The notes below the pieces were generated by a model. It did not search any database. It was not told the origin of the DNA and saw nothing but the letters and a program-made list of their open reading frames with translations. 56,242 bases of DNA from Sphingomonadales bacterium (GTDB taxonomy: Bacteria; Pseudomonadota; Alphaproteobacteria; Sphingomonadales; Sphingomonadaceae). The stretch covers positions 1 through 56,242 of the forward strand of contig JAGWUH010000023.1 in NCBI GenBank assembly GCA_028868535.1, in the 5' to 3' direction. A program made the position numbers and the translations under genes. This document shows positions 9,602 to 17,210 of the stretch, in pieces (positions within the stretch are counted from its first letter, which is position 1; every line of letters starts with the position of its first letter).

Positions 9602-9976
9602 CTAGATGCTCGCCTGGTTGGGATGGCCGAACACGCGCTGCACTTCCAGCACCAGATCCTTCAGGTGGAACGGCTTCGACAGCACCTTCGCCTGCGGCGC
9701 CTCGCGGCTGGCCTTCAGCGTTACCGCGGCGAACCCGGTGATGAAAATCACCTTGGTGGCCGGGGAAACCTCGGAACAGCGCTGCGCCAGCTCGATCCCG
9801 TCCATTTCCGGCATGACGATGTCGGACAGCAGCAGGTCGAAGTGCTGCTGCTCGAGCAGCGGCAACGCCTCGGTGCCGCGATCCACCGCCACGACCTCGT
9901 AGCCGGCGTTCTCCAGCGCGCGGGCCAGATAGGTCCGCATCGCCTCTTCGTCTTCGGCCAGCAGGATGCGAATCAT
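9602..9976 (-). CDS. cpdR: CpdR-like single-domain response regulator
   Basis: A 124-residue stand-alone receiver domain. Visible landmarks are the acidic pocket E8/D9, the phosphoacceptor D52 in LLSDIVMPEMDG, T80 (VIFITG) and K101 (LSKPF). Size and sequence match CpdR of alphaproteobacteria. In Caulobacter the unphosphorylated form localises ClpXP and promotes proteolysis of cell-cycle regulators and chemoreceptors, and phosphate arrives from CckA through ChpT. It is transcribed divergently from the N-formylglutamate amidohydrolase gene across a 94-bp gap. There is no output domain. Assignment rests on length, the receiver landmarks and taxon; another CckA-type target is possible. Confidence 0.85.
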   Translation of the reverse strand: MIRILLAEDEEAMRTYLARALENAGYEVVAVDRGTEALPLLEQQHFDLLLSDIVMPEMDGIELAQRCSEVSPATKVIFITGFAAVTLKASREAPQAKVLSKPFHLKDLVLEVQRVFGHPNQASI

Positions 9977-10070
9977 GGGCGCTTGCGACTCCTTATCGTG
10001 TGGACGCGCTTTCTAGCGCGGCAACGATTAAGAATCCTGCACCGAATCCCTTTCGCCCCGCTTTGACACA

Positions 10071-11066
10071 ATGGCCAATTCGCGGCACCTTGCGGCCATG
10101 GATCTGTCGCGCGCCGCCGCAGGCGAATCGCCCTTCCGCGGGGGCGGGGAAATTCCGGGATCGGACGGGGCCGCAGCCTTCCACCTGCGCGCACCCGAGC
10201 CATCGGCCATTCCCATCCTCATCGCCGTGCCCCATGCCGGTCGCGGCTACACCGGTTCGCTGATCGAGCGGATGCGCCACCCCGGCTCGGTGGCGTTGCG
10301 GCTGGAGGATCGCTACGCGGACCTCCTCGCCGAAAAGGTGGCAAAGGTCACCGGCGCGACATTGCTCGTCGCCCGTGCCCCCCGCGCGATGATCGATCTC
10401 AACCGCGCGGTCGAGGATGTCGATTGGGACATGATCGGCGGCATCTCGCGCGATGCGGCGCTGGCCGATGTCGGCTCGTACACCCCCGGCCATCGCGCGC
10501 GCAGCGGCCTCGGCCTGATCCCGCGCCGCCTGCCCGGCCTGGGGGAGCTGTGGAAACGGCGGCACGATCACGCCGATCTCGCCGCGCGCATCGCCGGCAT
10601 TCATGAGCCCTATCATGCCTGCCTCGACGCGGCGCTGGCCGCGCTCAAGGCGCGCTGGGGCGCGGCGTTGCTGATCGATCTCCACTCGATGCCGCCGCTC
10701 GGCCTGCGCGGCGGCATGGGCAGCCCCGAATTCGTACTGGGCGATCGCTTCGGGACGACGTGCCACGGCGCGCTGGTCGGGTCCGCGTTCTCGTATTTCG
10801 CCGAGATGCGGCGCGGCACCGCGCACAACCGGCCTTACGCCGGCGGTTACGTGCTCGATCGCCATTCCGCGCCGCACAAGGGCCTGCACGCCTTCCAGCT
10901 CGAGATCGATCGGTCCGCCTACCTTGATTCGCGATTGCTGGAGCCTGGCGCCGCCTTTCCCGAGGTGGTCGATCTGCTGACCAGGCTGGTCCGCCGGCTG
11001 GCGGGCGAGGTCGCCGCTATGGGCCGGCTCGAATCGGGCACCAAGTGGGACATCGCCGCCGAATAA
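10071..11066 (+). CDS. N-formylglutamate amidohydrolase family protein
   Basis: A 331-residue protein of the FGase family. It shows the early AVPHAGR motif, the conserved RLEDRYAD and APRAMIDLNR segments, and LIDLHSMPP and HNRPYAGGY further on. These are typical metal and substrate positions of zinc-dependent N-formylglutamate deformylases. The family hydrolyses N-formyl-L-glutamate to glutamate and formate at the end of one histidine-degradation route. No hut genes are adjacent, so the substrate is inferred from family only. A second ATG at 10098 is an equally good start, because neither has a clear Shine-Dalgarno. Confidence 0.85.
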   Translation: MANSRHLAAMDLSRAAAGESPFRGGGEIPGSDGAAAFHLRAPEPSAIPILIAVPHAGRGYTGSLIERMRHPGSVALRLEDRYADLLAEKVAKVTGATLLVARAPRAMIDLNRAVEDVDWDMIGGISRDAALADVGSYTPGHRARSGLGLIPRRLPGLGELWKRRHDHADLAARIAGIHEPYHACLDAALAALKARWGAALLIDLHSMPPLGLRGGMGSPEFVLGDRFGTTCHGALVGSAFSYFAEMRRGTAHNRPYAGGYVLDRHSAPHKGLHAFQLEIDRSAYLDSRLLEPGAAFPEVVDLLTRLVRRLAGEVAAMGRLESGTKWDIAAE

Positions 11067-11127
11067 TGGCGCGCGTCCGGCCCGGTGAACCCGCCCGGAA
11101 ACCGGCGCGAAACCATGGCAAACCAAG

Positions 11128-11159
11128 AAAAAACCACCTCGTGCAGGGCACGAGGTGGT
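11128..11159 (-). terminator. Strong intrinsic terminator of the small RNA
   Basis: A 12-bp perfect stem, ACCACCTCGTGC/GCACGAGGTGGT on the plus strand, with a 3-nt loop, followed on the minus strand by a run of six T (11128-11133). Confidence 0.9.
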
Positions 11160-11228
11160 CAAGGTTCAGGGAGGAGGTGCACAAAGTGCACCAATCCCGC
11201 CAGGCCATGAGGGAAGCCATGACGGGAC
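11128..11228 (-). ncRNA. Candidate small RNA with anti-Shine-Dalgarno CCTCCTCCC
   Basis: A minus-strand transcription unit with all parts of a bacterial sRNA and no plausible ORF. A TTGAAA-17-TATGTT promoter predicts a start near 11228. The transcript would carry a perfect hairpin GGTGCAC-TTT-GTGCACC (11176-11192) and then a pyrimidine stretch CCTCCTCCC (11169-11177) complementary to Shine-Dalgarno sequences. It ends in a 12-bp perfect terminator stem with six U. Exposed CCUCCUCCC motifs are known in alphaproteobacterial sRNA families such as alpha-r14. Membership of that family is not shown. Size is about 100 nt. Confidence 0.7.
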
Positions 11229-11234
11229 TCAGTG

Positions 11235-11263
11235 AACATATGCTCGTTTGAAGGCGCTTTCAA
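11235..11263 (-). promoter_or_regulatory. Predicted sigma-70-type promoter of the small RNA
   Basis: TTGAAA (11258-11263) and TATGTT (11235-11240) on the minus strand have a 17-bp spacer. The -35 overlaps an inverted repeat, TTGAA-AGCGCC-TTCAA (11248-11263), which could be an operator. Confidence 0.6.
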
Positions 11264-11336
11264 GAGGCAGCGCGGCACAGTCGCGCGGCTCGTCGCAAGC
11301 GCCCGTCCGGTCGTGCGAAAGCTGTCCTTGCAAGAA

Positions 11337-11365
11337 GGCCCGGGCTCCGCAAGGGAACCCGGGCC
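11337..11365 (-). terminator. Terminator-like hairpin after sapC
   Basis: The 8-bp stem GGCCCGGG/CCCGGGCC with a 13-nt loop lies 22 bp after the SapC stop. The flanking bases CCTTGCAAG and CTTGCGAGG extend the pairing. Only a weak TTCTT follows, so termination strength is uncertain. It separates sapC from the small-RNA promoter. Confidence 0.6.
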
Positions 11366-11387
11366 GTGTCTTGCGAGGATCGTCCGT

Positions 11388-12161
11388 TCAGGCGGGAAGC
11401 TGCGGCGTCGGGCCCTTGCCCATCGCCACCTGGCGGGCAAAGATGTCGCGCATCAGTTCGAGGCTGAACAGGTGGGCCACCAGCAGCGGCAGCAGGCCGC
11501 TCTGGTTCCAGCCGCGCAGCACGTCGCCGCGAATCTCGCGCAGCTTTTCCTGGTTGACCATCTTGAAGCCGCGATAGACGAACGGCTGCTCAACGCCTTC
11601 CTGCTGGATCGCGACTTCGCCGTCCATCAGCAGGTCATGCTTGTTCAGCTCGGCGACGAAGGCGGCGGTGCGCATCCCGGCTTCCTCGAACTGCTCGCAG
11701 AACTGCAGCATCGACTTGGTCGTCTCGCTGGCCTGGTCGCCATCGAACAGCGCCTGGCCCTCGTCGAATTCGCCGACGAGGTCCGTGGTCGGGTCGAAGC
11801 ACAGCGACAGCTCCTGCGCGTCGGGCGTCAGCCGCGCCAGCAGGAACGGATAGCGGCGGGCATAAGCCGGGACATAGACGTTCTCGGTCAGCTTGCCGTC
11901 GTCGCCGACGAAGACGTTGACGCCCTCGTTCAGCCCCATCAGCGCCAGCGGCACGGTTTCCTCGCCGCTCGAGAACACGATCGGGAAGTTGCGCTGCGCC
12001 TGCGGGAATTCCTCCACCGTCAGCGGGATCGCATGCTGGCCTACCAGCCAGGTCGCCGAATCGGTCGAGCGGCTCTTCCACGCGGCATGGTCGCGGCTGT
12101 TGAGCGGCACGAGATCCTTGTAGAACAGCGGCAGGCTGGCATTCTGCGGCGCGGTGGCCAT
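11388..12161 (-). CDS. SapC family protein
   Basis: A 257-residue protein matching the SapC family. Visible features are an N-terminal LPLFYKDLVPLNSRDH, then an LVGQHAIPLTVEEFP segment, YVPAYARRYPF in the middle and the C-terminal VAHLFSLELM. The name comes from the Campylobacter S-layer export locus, but alphaproteobacterial members lie alone in genomes and their function is unknown. There is no signal peptide or membrane segment, so it is probably cytosolic. It is monocistronic: a hairpin terminator follows and the FAD-dehydrogenase gene lies about 100 bp upstream on the same strand. Confidence 0.85.
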   Translation of the reverse strand: MATAPQNASLPLFYKDLVPLNSRDHAAWKSRSTDSATWLVGQHAIPLTVEEFPQAQRNFPIVFSSGEETVPLALMGLNEGVNVFVGDDGKLTENVYVPAYARRYPFLLARLTPDAQELSLCFDPTTDLVGEFDEGQALFDGDQASETTKSMLQFCEQFEEAGMRTAAFVAELNKHDLLMDGEVAIQQEGVEQPFVYRGFKMVNQEKLREIRGDVLRGWNQSGLLPLLVAHLFSLELMRDIFARQVAMGKGPTPQLPA

Positions 12162-12262
12162 GACGAGACTCTCCGATTGACGCGATCCGCCTGCGCGGAA
12201 TCATTGAAAGCGTGGCGCTTTAGGCGCTGTCCCGCCGTTCGGCAAGGGCGAGGCGTCCTCTC

Positions 12263-13705
12263 CTAGGGCAGCAGCTTGCCGGGGTTGAGCAGCCCCGCCG
12301 GATCCAGCGCCGCCTTCACCTGCCGCAGCATGGCCAGCGCCACGGGATCGCCCAGCCGGCCGAATTCCTCGCGCTTGATCTGGCCGATGCCGTGCTCGGC
12401 GGAGATCGAGCCATGCCAGGCGGTCACCATCTCGTAGATCTCGCCGGAAATCGCCTTGCCGTCGCCCTCGGACCAGGCCTTGCCGTCGACCCCCGCCGGC
12501 GCCAGCACGTGGAAGTGAACGTTGCCGTCGCCCAGGTGGCCGAACGCCACCGCGCGCGTGCCCGGCCAGCGCGCCTCCATCGCAGGCACTGCTTCGGCAA
12601 TGAAGTCCGCCATGCGCTCGACCGGGACCGAGATGTCGTGCTGCATCGCCGGACCCTGCGCCCGCTCCGCCGGCGCCACCTCGTCGCGCAGCAGCCAGAA
12701 CGCCTCCGCCTGGTGTTCGTTCGCGGCGATCACCGCGTCGTCGAACAGCCCCGCCCCGTGCGCCGCGCCCAGCGTCGCCTCGACCCGCTCGTGCAGGGTG
12801 GCCACGCTCGCGGCATCGGCGACCGCCTCGATCAGCACGTTCCACGCGTGCGGTTCGGGGAGGGGAGGGCGCGTGTTCGGCGTGTGCCCCAGCACCGCGT
12901 CGAGGCTGTGGCGCGGCATCACCTCGAAGCCTTCGAGCGCGTCGCCCAGCATCGCCTGGCAATGGACCAGCAGCGCGCGGGCCGCGTGGATCGAGCGCAC
13001 GCCCGCCCAGGCGACCACGCGCTCGGCAATGTCCGGCACCAGCCGCAGCGTCGCCGCGGTGACGATGCCGAGCGTGCCCTCCGAGCCGATCAGCAGTTGC
13101 TTGAGGTCGAAGCCGCGGTTGTCCTTCTTCAGCGGGGTCAGCGCGCTGAACACCGAGCCGTCGGCCAGCACCGCCTCCAGCCCCAGCACCTGCGCGCGCA
13201 TCGCGCCGTGGCGCAGCACCTGGGTGCCGCCGGCGTTGGTCGATATCAGCCCGCCCACCGTCGCCGAACCCTTGCCGCCGAGCGTGAGCGGAAAGCGCAG
13301 CCCGCTGCCGGCCAGCGCCTCGTGCAGCGTCTGCAGGATCACGCCCGCCCCCGCGGTCACCTGCCGCGCATCCCGGTCGATCGGGCCGAGCGCGTTGAGC
13401 CGCCGCAGCGAGAGCAGCAGTGCATGCCCGCTGCCGTCGGGGGTGGCGCCGCCACACATGCCGCTGTTGCCGCCCTGCGGCACGATCGGCACGCCGTGGC
13501 GGGCGCAGAGACGCACCAGCGCCGCCACTTCCGCGGTGCTCGACGGCGAGGCCATCGCCAACGCCTTGCCGGTGAACCGGCCGCGCCAGTCGGTCAGCCA
13601 GGGGGTGACCAGCTCGCTGTCAGTGGTCAGTCCGCGCGGACCCAGCAAGTCCCCGGCTTCCGCCAGGAAGGCGCGGGTGTCGGGGTGCGGGGGGTTGTCG
13701 TTCAT
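12263..13705 (-). CDS. FAD-binding 2-hydroxyacid dehydrogenase (GlcD/D2HGDH family)
   Basis: A 480-residue flavoprotein. The N-terminal FAD_binding_4 part contains PQGGNSGMCGG (about residues 75-85) and GGLISTNAGGTQ. The C-terminal FAD-oxidase part contains GDGNVHFHV, HGSISAEHGIGQIKREE and the terminal GLLNPGKLLP. This pattern is typical of D-2-hydroxyglutarate, D-lactate or glycolate dehydrogenases, which pass electrons to an electron-transfer flavoprotein or quinone. GSISAEHGIG points to the D2HGDH-like branch. No glcE or glcF subunit genes are adjacent, so a single-subunit dehydrogenase is likely. Exact substrate is not determined. Confidence 0.85.
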   Translation of the reverse strand: MNDNPPHPDTRAFLAEAGDLLGPRGLTTDSELVTPWLTDWRGRFTGKALAMASPSSTAEVAALVRLCARHGVPIVPQGGNSGMCGGATPDGSGHALLLSLRRLNALGPIDRDARQVTAGAGVILQTLHEALAGSGLRFPLTLGGKGSATVGGLISTNAGGTQVLRHGAMRAQVLGLEAVLADGSVFSALTPLKKDNRGFDLKQLLIGSEGTLGIVTAATLRLVPDIAERVVAWAGVRSIHAARALLVHCQAMLGDALEGFEVMPRHSLDAVLGHTPNTRPPLPEPHAWNVLIEAVADAASVATLHERVEATLGAAHGAGLFDDAVIAANEHQAEAFWLLRDEVAPAERAQGPAMQHDISVPVERMADFIAEAVPAMEARWPGTRAVAFGHLGDGNVHFHVLAPAGVDGKAWSEGDGKAISGEIYEMVTAWHGSISAEHGIGQIKREEFGRLGDPVALAMLRQVKAALDPAGLLNPGKLLP

Positions 13706-13868
13706 GGGCCTGCCTATGCCACAGCTTCGCGCCCTCTTGCCAGTGCCGCCGAACGCCGATTAAGCGGTGGTTCAAATTGTGGCGTTATCAAGACGACCGT
13801 CCCGTCCATTGCCCGACCGGCCCTTGCCGCCCGGCCCCGGTCCTCCAGCGAGTTTCCAGCCCTCCCGC

Positions 13869-14396
13869 ATGATGCCGGCCCGCTTCCTCCTCGCACCGCT
13901 CGCCGCGCTGCTGCTCGGGGCCGCCGCGCCGACGGTGCGGCCGGCGGTCGACGAGGGCGTCGATGCCGACATCGCCGCGCCGCTCGCCGACGGCATCGCC
14001 GCGCCCGACGTCGCGGACGATCCCTGGGGCCAGGTGCGGATCATGCAGCGCTTCATGGTGCGCATCACCCCCGGTCCGCCGCTGCCGCCGCAGGTCACGT
14101 TCGATTCGGAACAGGTTCCCGGCCCCCGGGTGGAACGTCGCCACATCGGCAAGTGCCTCGCCGTATCGGGCATCGCCGCGGTCCAGGCGGCGCGTGACAA
14201 CCGCCTGCTGCTGTTCCTGCGCGACCAGCGCATCATCTCGGCCACGCTCGAAAAGGCCTGTCGCGGCAGCGAATTCTATTCGGGCTTCTACATGGCCCGC
14301 AACGCCGACGGCCAGCTTTGCCTCGATCGCGACGTGTTGCAGTCGCGCAGCGGCGCGAGCTGCAAGATCAAGCGCTGGAAGGAACTGGCCGAATAG
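13869..14396 (+). CDS. Secreted hypothetical protein
   Basis: Not recognised as a named family. From the ATG pair at 13869/13872 the product is about 175 residues. It starts with a clear signal peptide (ARFLLAPLAALLLGAAAP), has an acidic Ala-rich linker, and then a basic region containing CLAVSGIAAVQAARDNRLLLF and three further Cys (KACRG, QLCLD, ASCKI). Four Cys in the mature part suggest a periplasmic disulfide-bonded protein. The frame stays open upstream to 13767, but the Pro/Arg-rich stretch before the signal peptide is unlikely to be translated. It lies just before the helicase gene on the same strand. Confidence 0.7.
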   Translation: MMPARFLLAPLAALLLGAAAPTVRPAVDEGVDADIAAPLADGIAAPDVADDPWGQVRIMQRFMVRITPGPPLPPQVTFDSEQVPGPRVERRHIGKCLAVSGIAAVQAARDNRLLLFLRDQRIISATLEKACRGSEFYSGFYMARNADGQLCLDRDVLQSRSGASCKIKRWKELAE

Positions 14397-14507
14397 CCGC
14401 GATTTCCTTGACTTTGGCAGGGCTTTGCGCCTAAGCGCGCCACGTGCCTGCACGGCGGCGCAACGGCCGCGCTGCAGCGCCTCACCTTTTCCGGATATTC
14501 CCAGCTT

Positions 14508-15989
14508 ATGAAGTTTGCCGATCTCGGCCTCTCCGACGAATTGCTGCAGGCGGTCATCGCCAAGGGCTATGACACGCCGACGCCGATCCAGGCGCAGGCG
14601 ATCCCCTCGGTTCTGATGATGAAGGACATCATCGGCATCGCCCAGACGGGCACCGGCAAGACCGCGAGCTTCGTGCTGCCGATGATCGACATCCTCGCCC
14701 ACGGCCGCCGCCGCGCGATGATGCCGCGCAGCCTGATCCTCGAACCGACGCGCGAACTCGCCGCCCAGGTCGCCGAGAATTTCGAGATGTACGGCGTCAA
14801 CCACGATCTCAAGATGGCGCTGCTGATCGGCGGCGTGCAGATGGGCGACCAGGTCAAGGCGCTGAACGAGGGCGTCGATGTCCTCATCGCCACCCCCGGC
14901 CGGCTGATGGACCTGTTCGAGCGCGGCAAGATCCTGCTCACCGGCTGCGACCTGCTCGTGATCGACGAGGCCGATCGCATGCTCGACATGGGCTTCATCC
15001 CCGATATCGAGACGATCTGCTCGAAGCTGCCGGCGCAGCGCCAGACGCTGCTGTTCTCGGCGACGATGCCGCCGGTGATCAAGAAGCTGGCGGACAAGTT
15101 CCTCAGCAACCCGAAGTACATCGAAGTCGCCCGTCCGGCCTCCAACAACACCCAGATCGCCCAGCACAAGGTCAAGGTCGGATCGCGCCAGAAGCGCGAG
15201 GTGCTCCGCCACCTGCTGCGCACCGACAACGTCAACACCGCGATCATCTTCGCCAACCGCAAGACCACCGTGCGCGAGCTCAACAAGAGCCTGCAACGCC
15301 ACGGCTTCGCCAGCGGCGAGATTCACGGCGACATGGACCAGCCCGCGCGTCTGGCGGAACTGCAGCGCTTCAAGGACGGCCACATCAACATCCTCTGCGC
15401 CTCCGACGTCGCCGCCCGCGGGCTCGACATCAAGGGCGTCAGCCACGTCTTCAACTTCGACACGCCCTGGCACCCGGATGACTATGTCCACCGCATCGGC
15501 CGCACCGGACGCGCCGGCGCCACCGGCCGCGCCTTCACCTTCGTCGCTCCCGAGGATGCCGAGGCGATCGACAATGTCGAGAAGCTGACCGGCGGCGAAA
15601 TCCCGGTCTACGTGTTCGACGCCGCCGCCGCCGGGGATGAGGAAAGGCCCCGCCGCGAACCGCGCGAGGAGCGCCGGCCCCGCCGCGGCCGCGAGGATCG
15701 CTCCAGCCGCGAGGATCGCTCCAGCCGCGAGGATCGCTCCAGCCGCGAGGATCGCTCCAGCCGCGAGGAACGTCCCAGCCGCGAGGAACGCCCCCGTCCC
15801 CCCGAGCGGACCGAGGAATCCCCCCGCGCCGAACGTCCGGCCCGCGAACCCCGCCGCGACGACCATCGCCGCGACGACCATCGTCGGGACGAGCCCCGCC
15901 GCGCCCACCGCGCCGCGTCCGAGCCGCCCAGCGCCCCGGGGGAGTGGAACGGCCCGATCCCCGGGTTCCTCGGCGTTTCCGCGCTCTGA
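14508..15989 (+). CDS. rhlE: DEAD-box RNA helicase, RhlE-like
   Basis: A 493-residue ATP-dependent RNA helicase. Visible motifs are the Q-motif region near 24-29 (TPTPIQ), AQTGTGKT (45-52), PTRELA, TPGR, DEAD (153-156), SAT, ARGLDI and HRIGRTGRAG. RecA domains fill about 1-365. The tail of about 120 residues is dominated by Arg, Glu and Ser, typical of an unstructured RNA-binding extension, and ends in a Pro-rich segment. The tail carries an 18-bp DNA tandem repeat. By family it acts in ribosome assembly and mRNA turnover, often in the cold. The symbol is by similarity to RhlE. Confidence 0.88.
   Translation: MKFADLGLSDELLQAVIAKGYDTPTPIQAQAIPSVLMMKDIIGIAQTGTGKTASFVLPMIDILAHGRRRAMMPRSLILEPTRELAAQVAENFEMYGVNHDLKMALLIGGVQMGDQVKALNEGVDVLIATPGRLMDLFERGKILLTGCDLLVIDEADRMLDMGFIPDIETICSKLPAQRQTLLFSATMPPVIKKLADKFLSNPKYIEVARPASNNTQIAQHKVKVGSRQKREVLRHLLRTDNVNTAIIFANRKTTVRELNKSLQRHGFASGEIHGDMDQPARLAELQRFKDGHINILCASDVAARGLDIKGVSHVFNFDTPWHPDDYVHRIGRTGRAGATGRAFTFVAPEDAEAIDNVEKLTGGEIPVYVFDAAAAGDEERPRREPREERRPRRGREDRSSREDRSSREDRSSREDRSSREERPSREERPRPPERTEESPRAERPAREPRRDDHRRDDHRRDEPRRAHRAASEPPSAPGEWNGPIPGFLGVSAL
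15693..15782 (+). repeat. 18-bp tandem repeat in the helicase tail
   Basis: Four perfect copies of GAGGATCGCTCCAGCCGC (15693-15764) are followed by a degenerate copy (15765-15782). Each encodes EDRSSR. Perfect short in-frame repeats allow slippage, so the copy number probably varies between strains. Confidence 0.9.
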
Positions 15990-16130
15990 TCCACCGCGCC
16001 GCGCATCGCGCGCCGTCACGCCTCCGGCGCGGCGGTAACGACCTGTCAACGTCCGCGTACTAGCACTCCCGATCGCGACCCCCCGCGGCAGCTCCGGCTG
16101 CTATCGTTCCGATCGTCCCATGGGTGTCGC

Positions 16131-17210
16131 ATGTCCGCTTCGTCGTACGCCTCCTCCGCACCGCGCCGCCTCGACGGCCTCGACGGGCTTCGCGGCATCG
16201 CCGCCCTGTGCGTCGCCGCGATGCACGCGCTGATCGGCTGGCTGCCGGTCCATCGCGGCTACCTCGCGGTCGATTTCTTCTTCATCCTCTCGGGCTTCGT
16301 CATCGCCCGCACCTATGAACCCCGCTTCGCCGCCGGGCTGGGGGTACGGGCCTACATGATCCAGCGACTGGAGCGGCTGTACCCGCTGCTGTTCCTCGGC
16401 AGCCTGATCGGGGTGATCGCCTGGATTGCCGGCGCCCGCGTCTATGCGCTGTCCGCGCCCGGCGATCTCGCTCTTGCGCTGGTCAGCCAGTTCACGCTGG
16501 TCCCCTACCTGTCGAGCGCCGCCTCGTTCGCGTTCAACGCGGCGCTGTGGTCGATCAGCTTCGAGCTGCTGGCCAATCTCGCCCATGCCCTGGTCGCCCG
16601 CCGGCTCGGCACGCCGGCCCTGGGCGCCGTGGTGGCGGGCGCGTGGTTGCTGCTGGTGCGCCTGGTGGTCCACTACGGTTCGTTCAACATCGGCTGGACC
16701 CTAGGCTCGATCGCCGGCGGCTTCGGCCGCGTGCTGTTCGGTTTCTTCCTCGGCGTGCTGCTGTGCCGCACCGAGTGGCGCTGGCGGCCCGCGCTGCCGT
16801 TCCCGCTGCTGGCGGCGGTGCTGGTGGCCCTGGTCAACTTCCCGGTCGATCCGCGCGACGGCAGCACCATCGGCTGGATCTACGACATCGTCGTCGCGAC
16901 CGTCGCGTTCCCGCTGCTGGTCATGTCCGGCGTGGCGATGCGCGCGCCGGGACGCGTCGCCGTGGCGCTCGGGGTGATGTCCTTCCCGCTCTACGCGATC
17001 CACGTGCCGCTGCTCGATGCGGCCCGCCTTGCCGGTGTCGCGCCGCTGCTCCGCCTGCTGGCGCTCGCGCCGCTCGCCGTGCTCGGCTGGGCGATCGGCC
17101 AGTACGTCGATGCCCCGCTGGGACGCCGTCGCCGCGCCGCGCGAAACCTGGCTCAGCCGCCGGCGTCGCGCGTGTCGGTGGCGCGAAATCCGGCCGAAAG
17201 CGCGTGGTAA
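16131..17210 (+). CDS. Acyltransferase 3 family membrane protein
   Basis: A 359-residue multi-pass inner-membrane protein. The N-terminus DGLDGLRGIAALCVAAMH contains the conserved Arg and His of acyltransferase-3 proteins. FFFILSGFVIARTYEPR is the other hallmark. Around ten hydrophobic segments follow. The family transfers acyl, often acetyl, groups to exported sugars such as O-antigen, exopolysaccharide or peptidoglycan. No polysaccharide genes are adjacent, so the acceptor is unknown. The last 58 bp overlap the convergent chloride-transporter gene. Confidence 0.85.
   Translation: MSASSYASSAPRRLDGLDGLRGIAALCVAAMHALIGWLPVHRGYLAVDFFFILSGFVIARTYEPRFAAGLGVRAYMIQRLERLYPLLFLGSLIGVIAWIAGARVYALSAPGDLALALVSQFTLVPYLSSAASFAFNAALWSISFELLANLAHALVARRLGTPALGAVVAGAWLLLVRLVVHYGSFNIGWTLGSIAGGFGRVLFGFFLGVLLCRTEWRWRPALPFPLLAAVLVALVNFPVDPRDGSTIGWIYDIVVATVAFPLLVMSGVAMRAPGRVAVALGVMSFPLYAIHVPLLDAARLAGVAPLLRLLALAPLAVLGWAIGQYVDAPLGRRRRAARNLAQPPASRVSVARNPAESAW

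Noticed and set aside
11017..11220. 67-codon frame over the small-RNA unit
   Set aside because: It runs through the perfect terminator hairpin and has no family similarity, so a non-coding RNA explains the sequence better.
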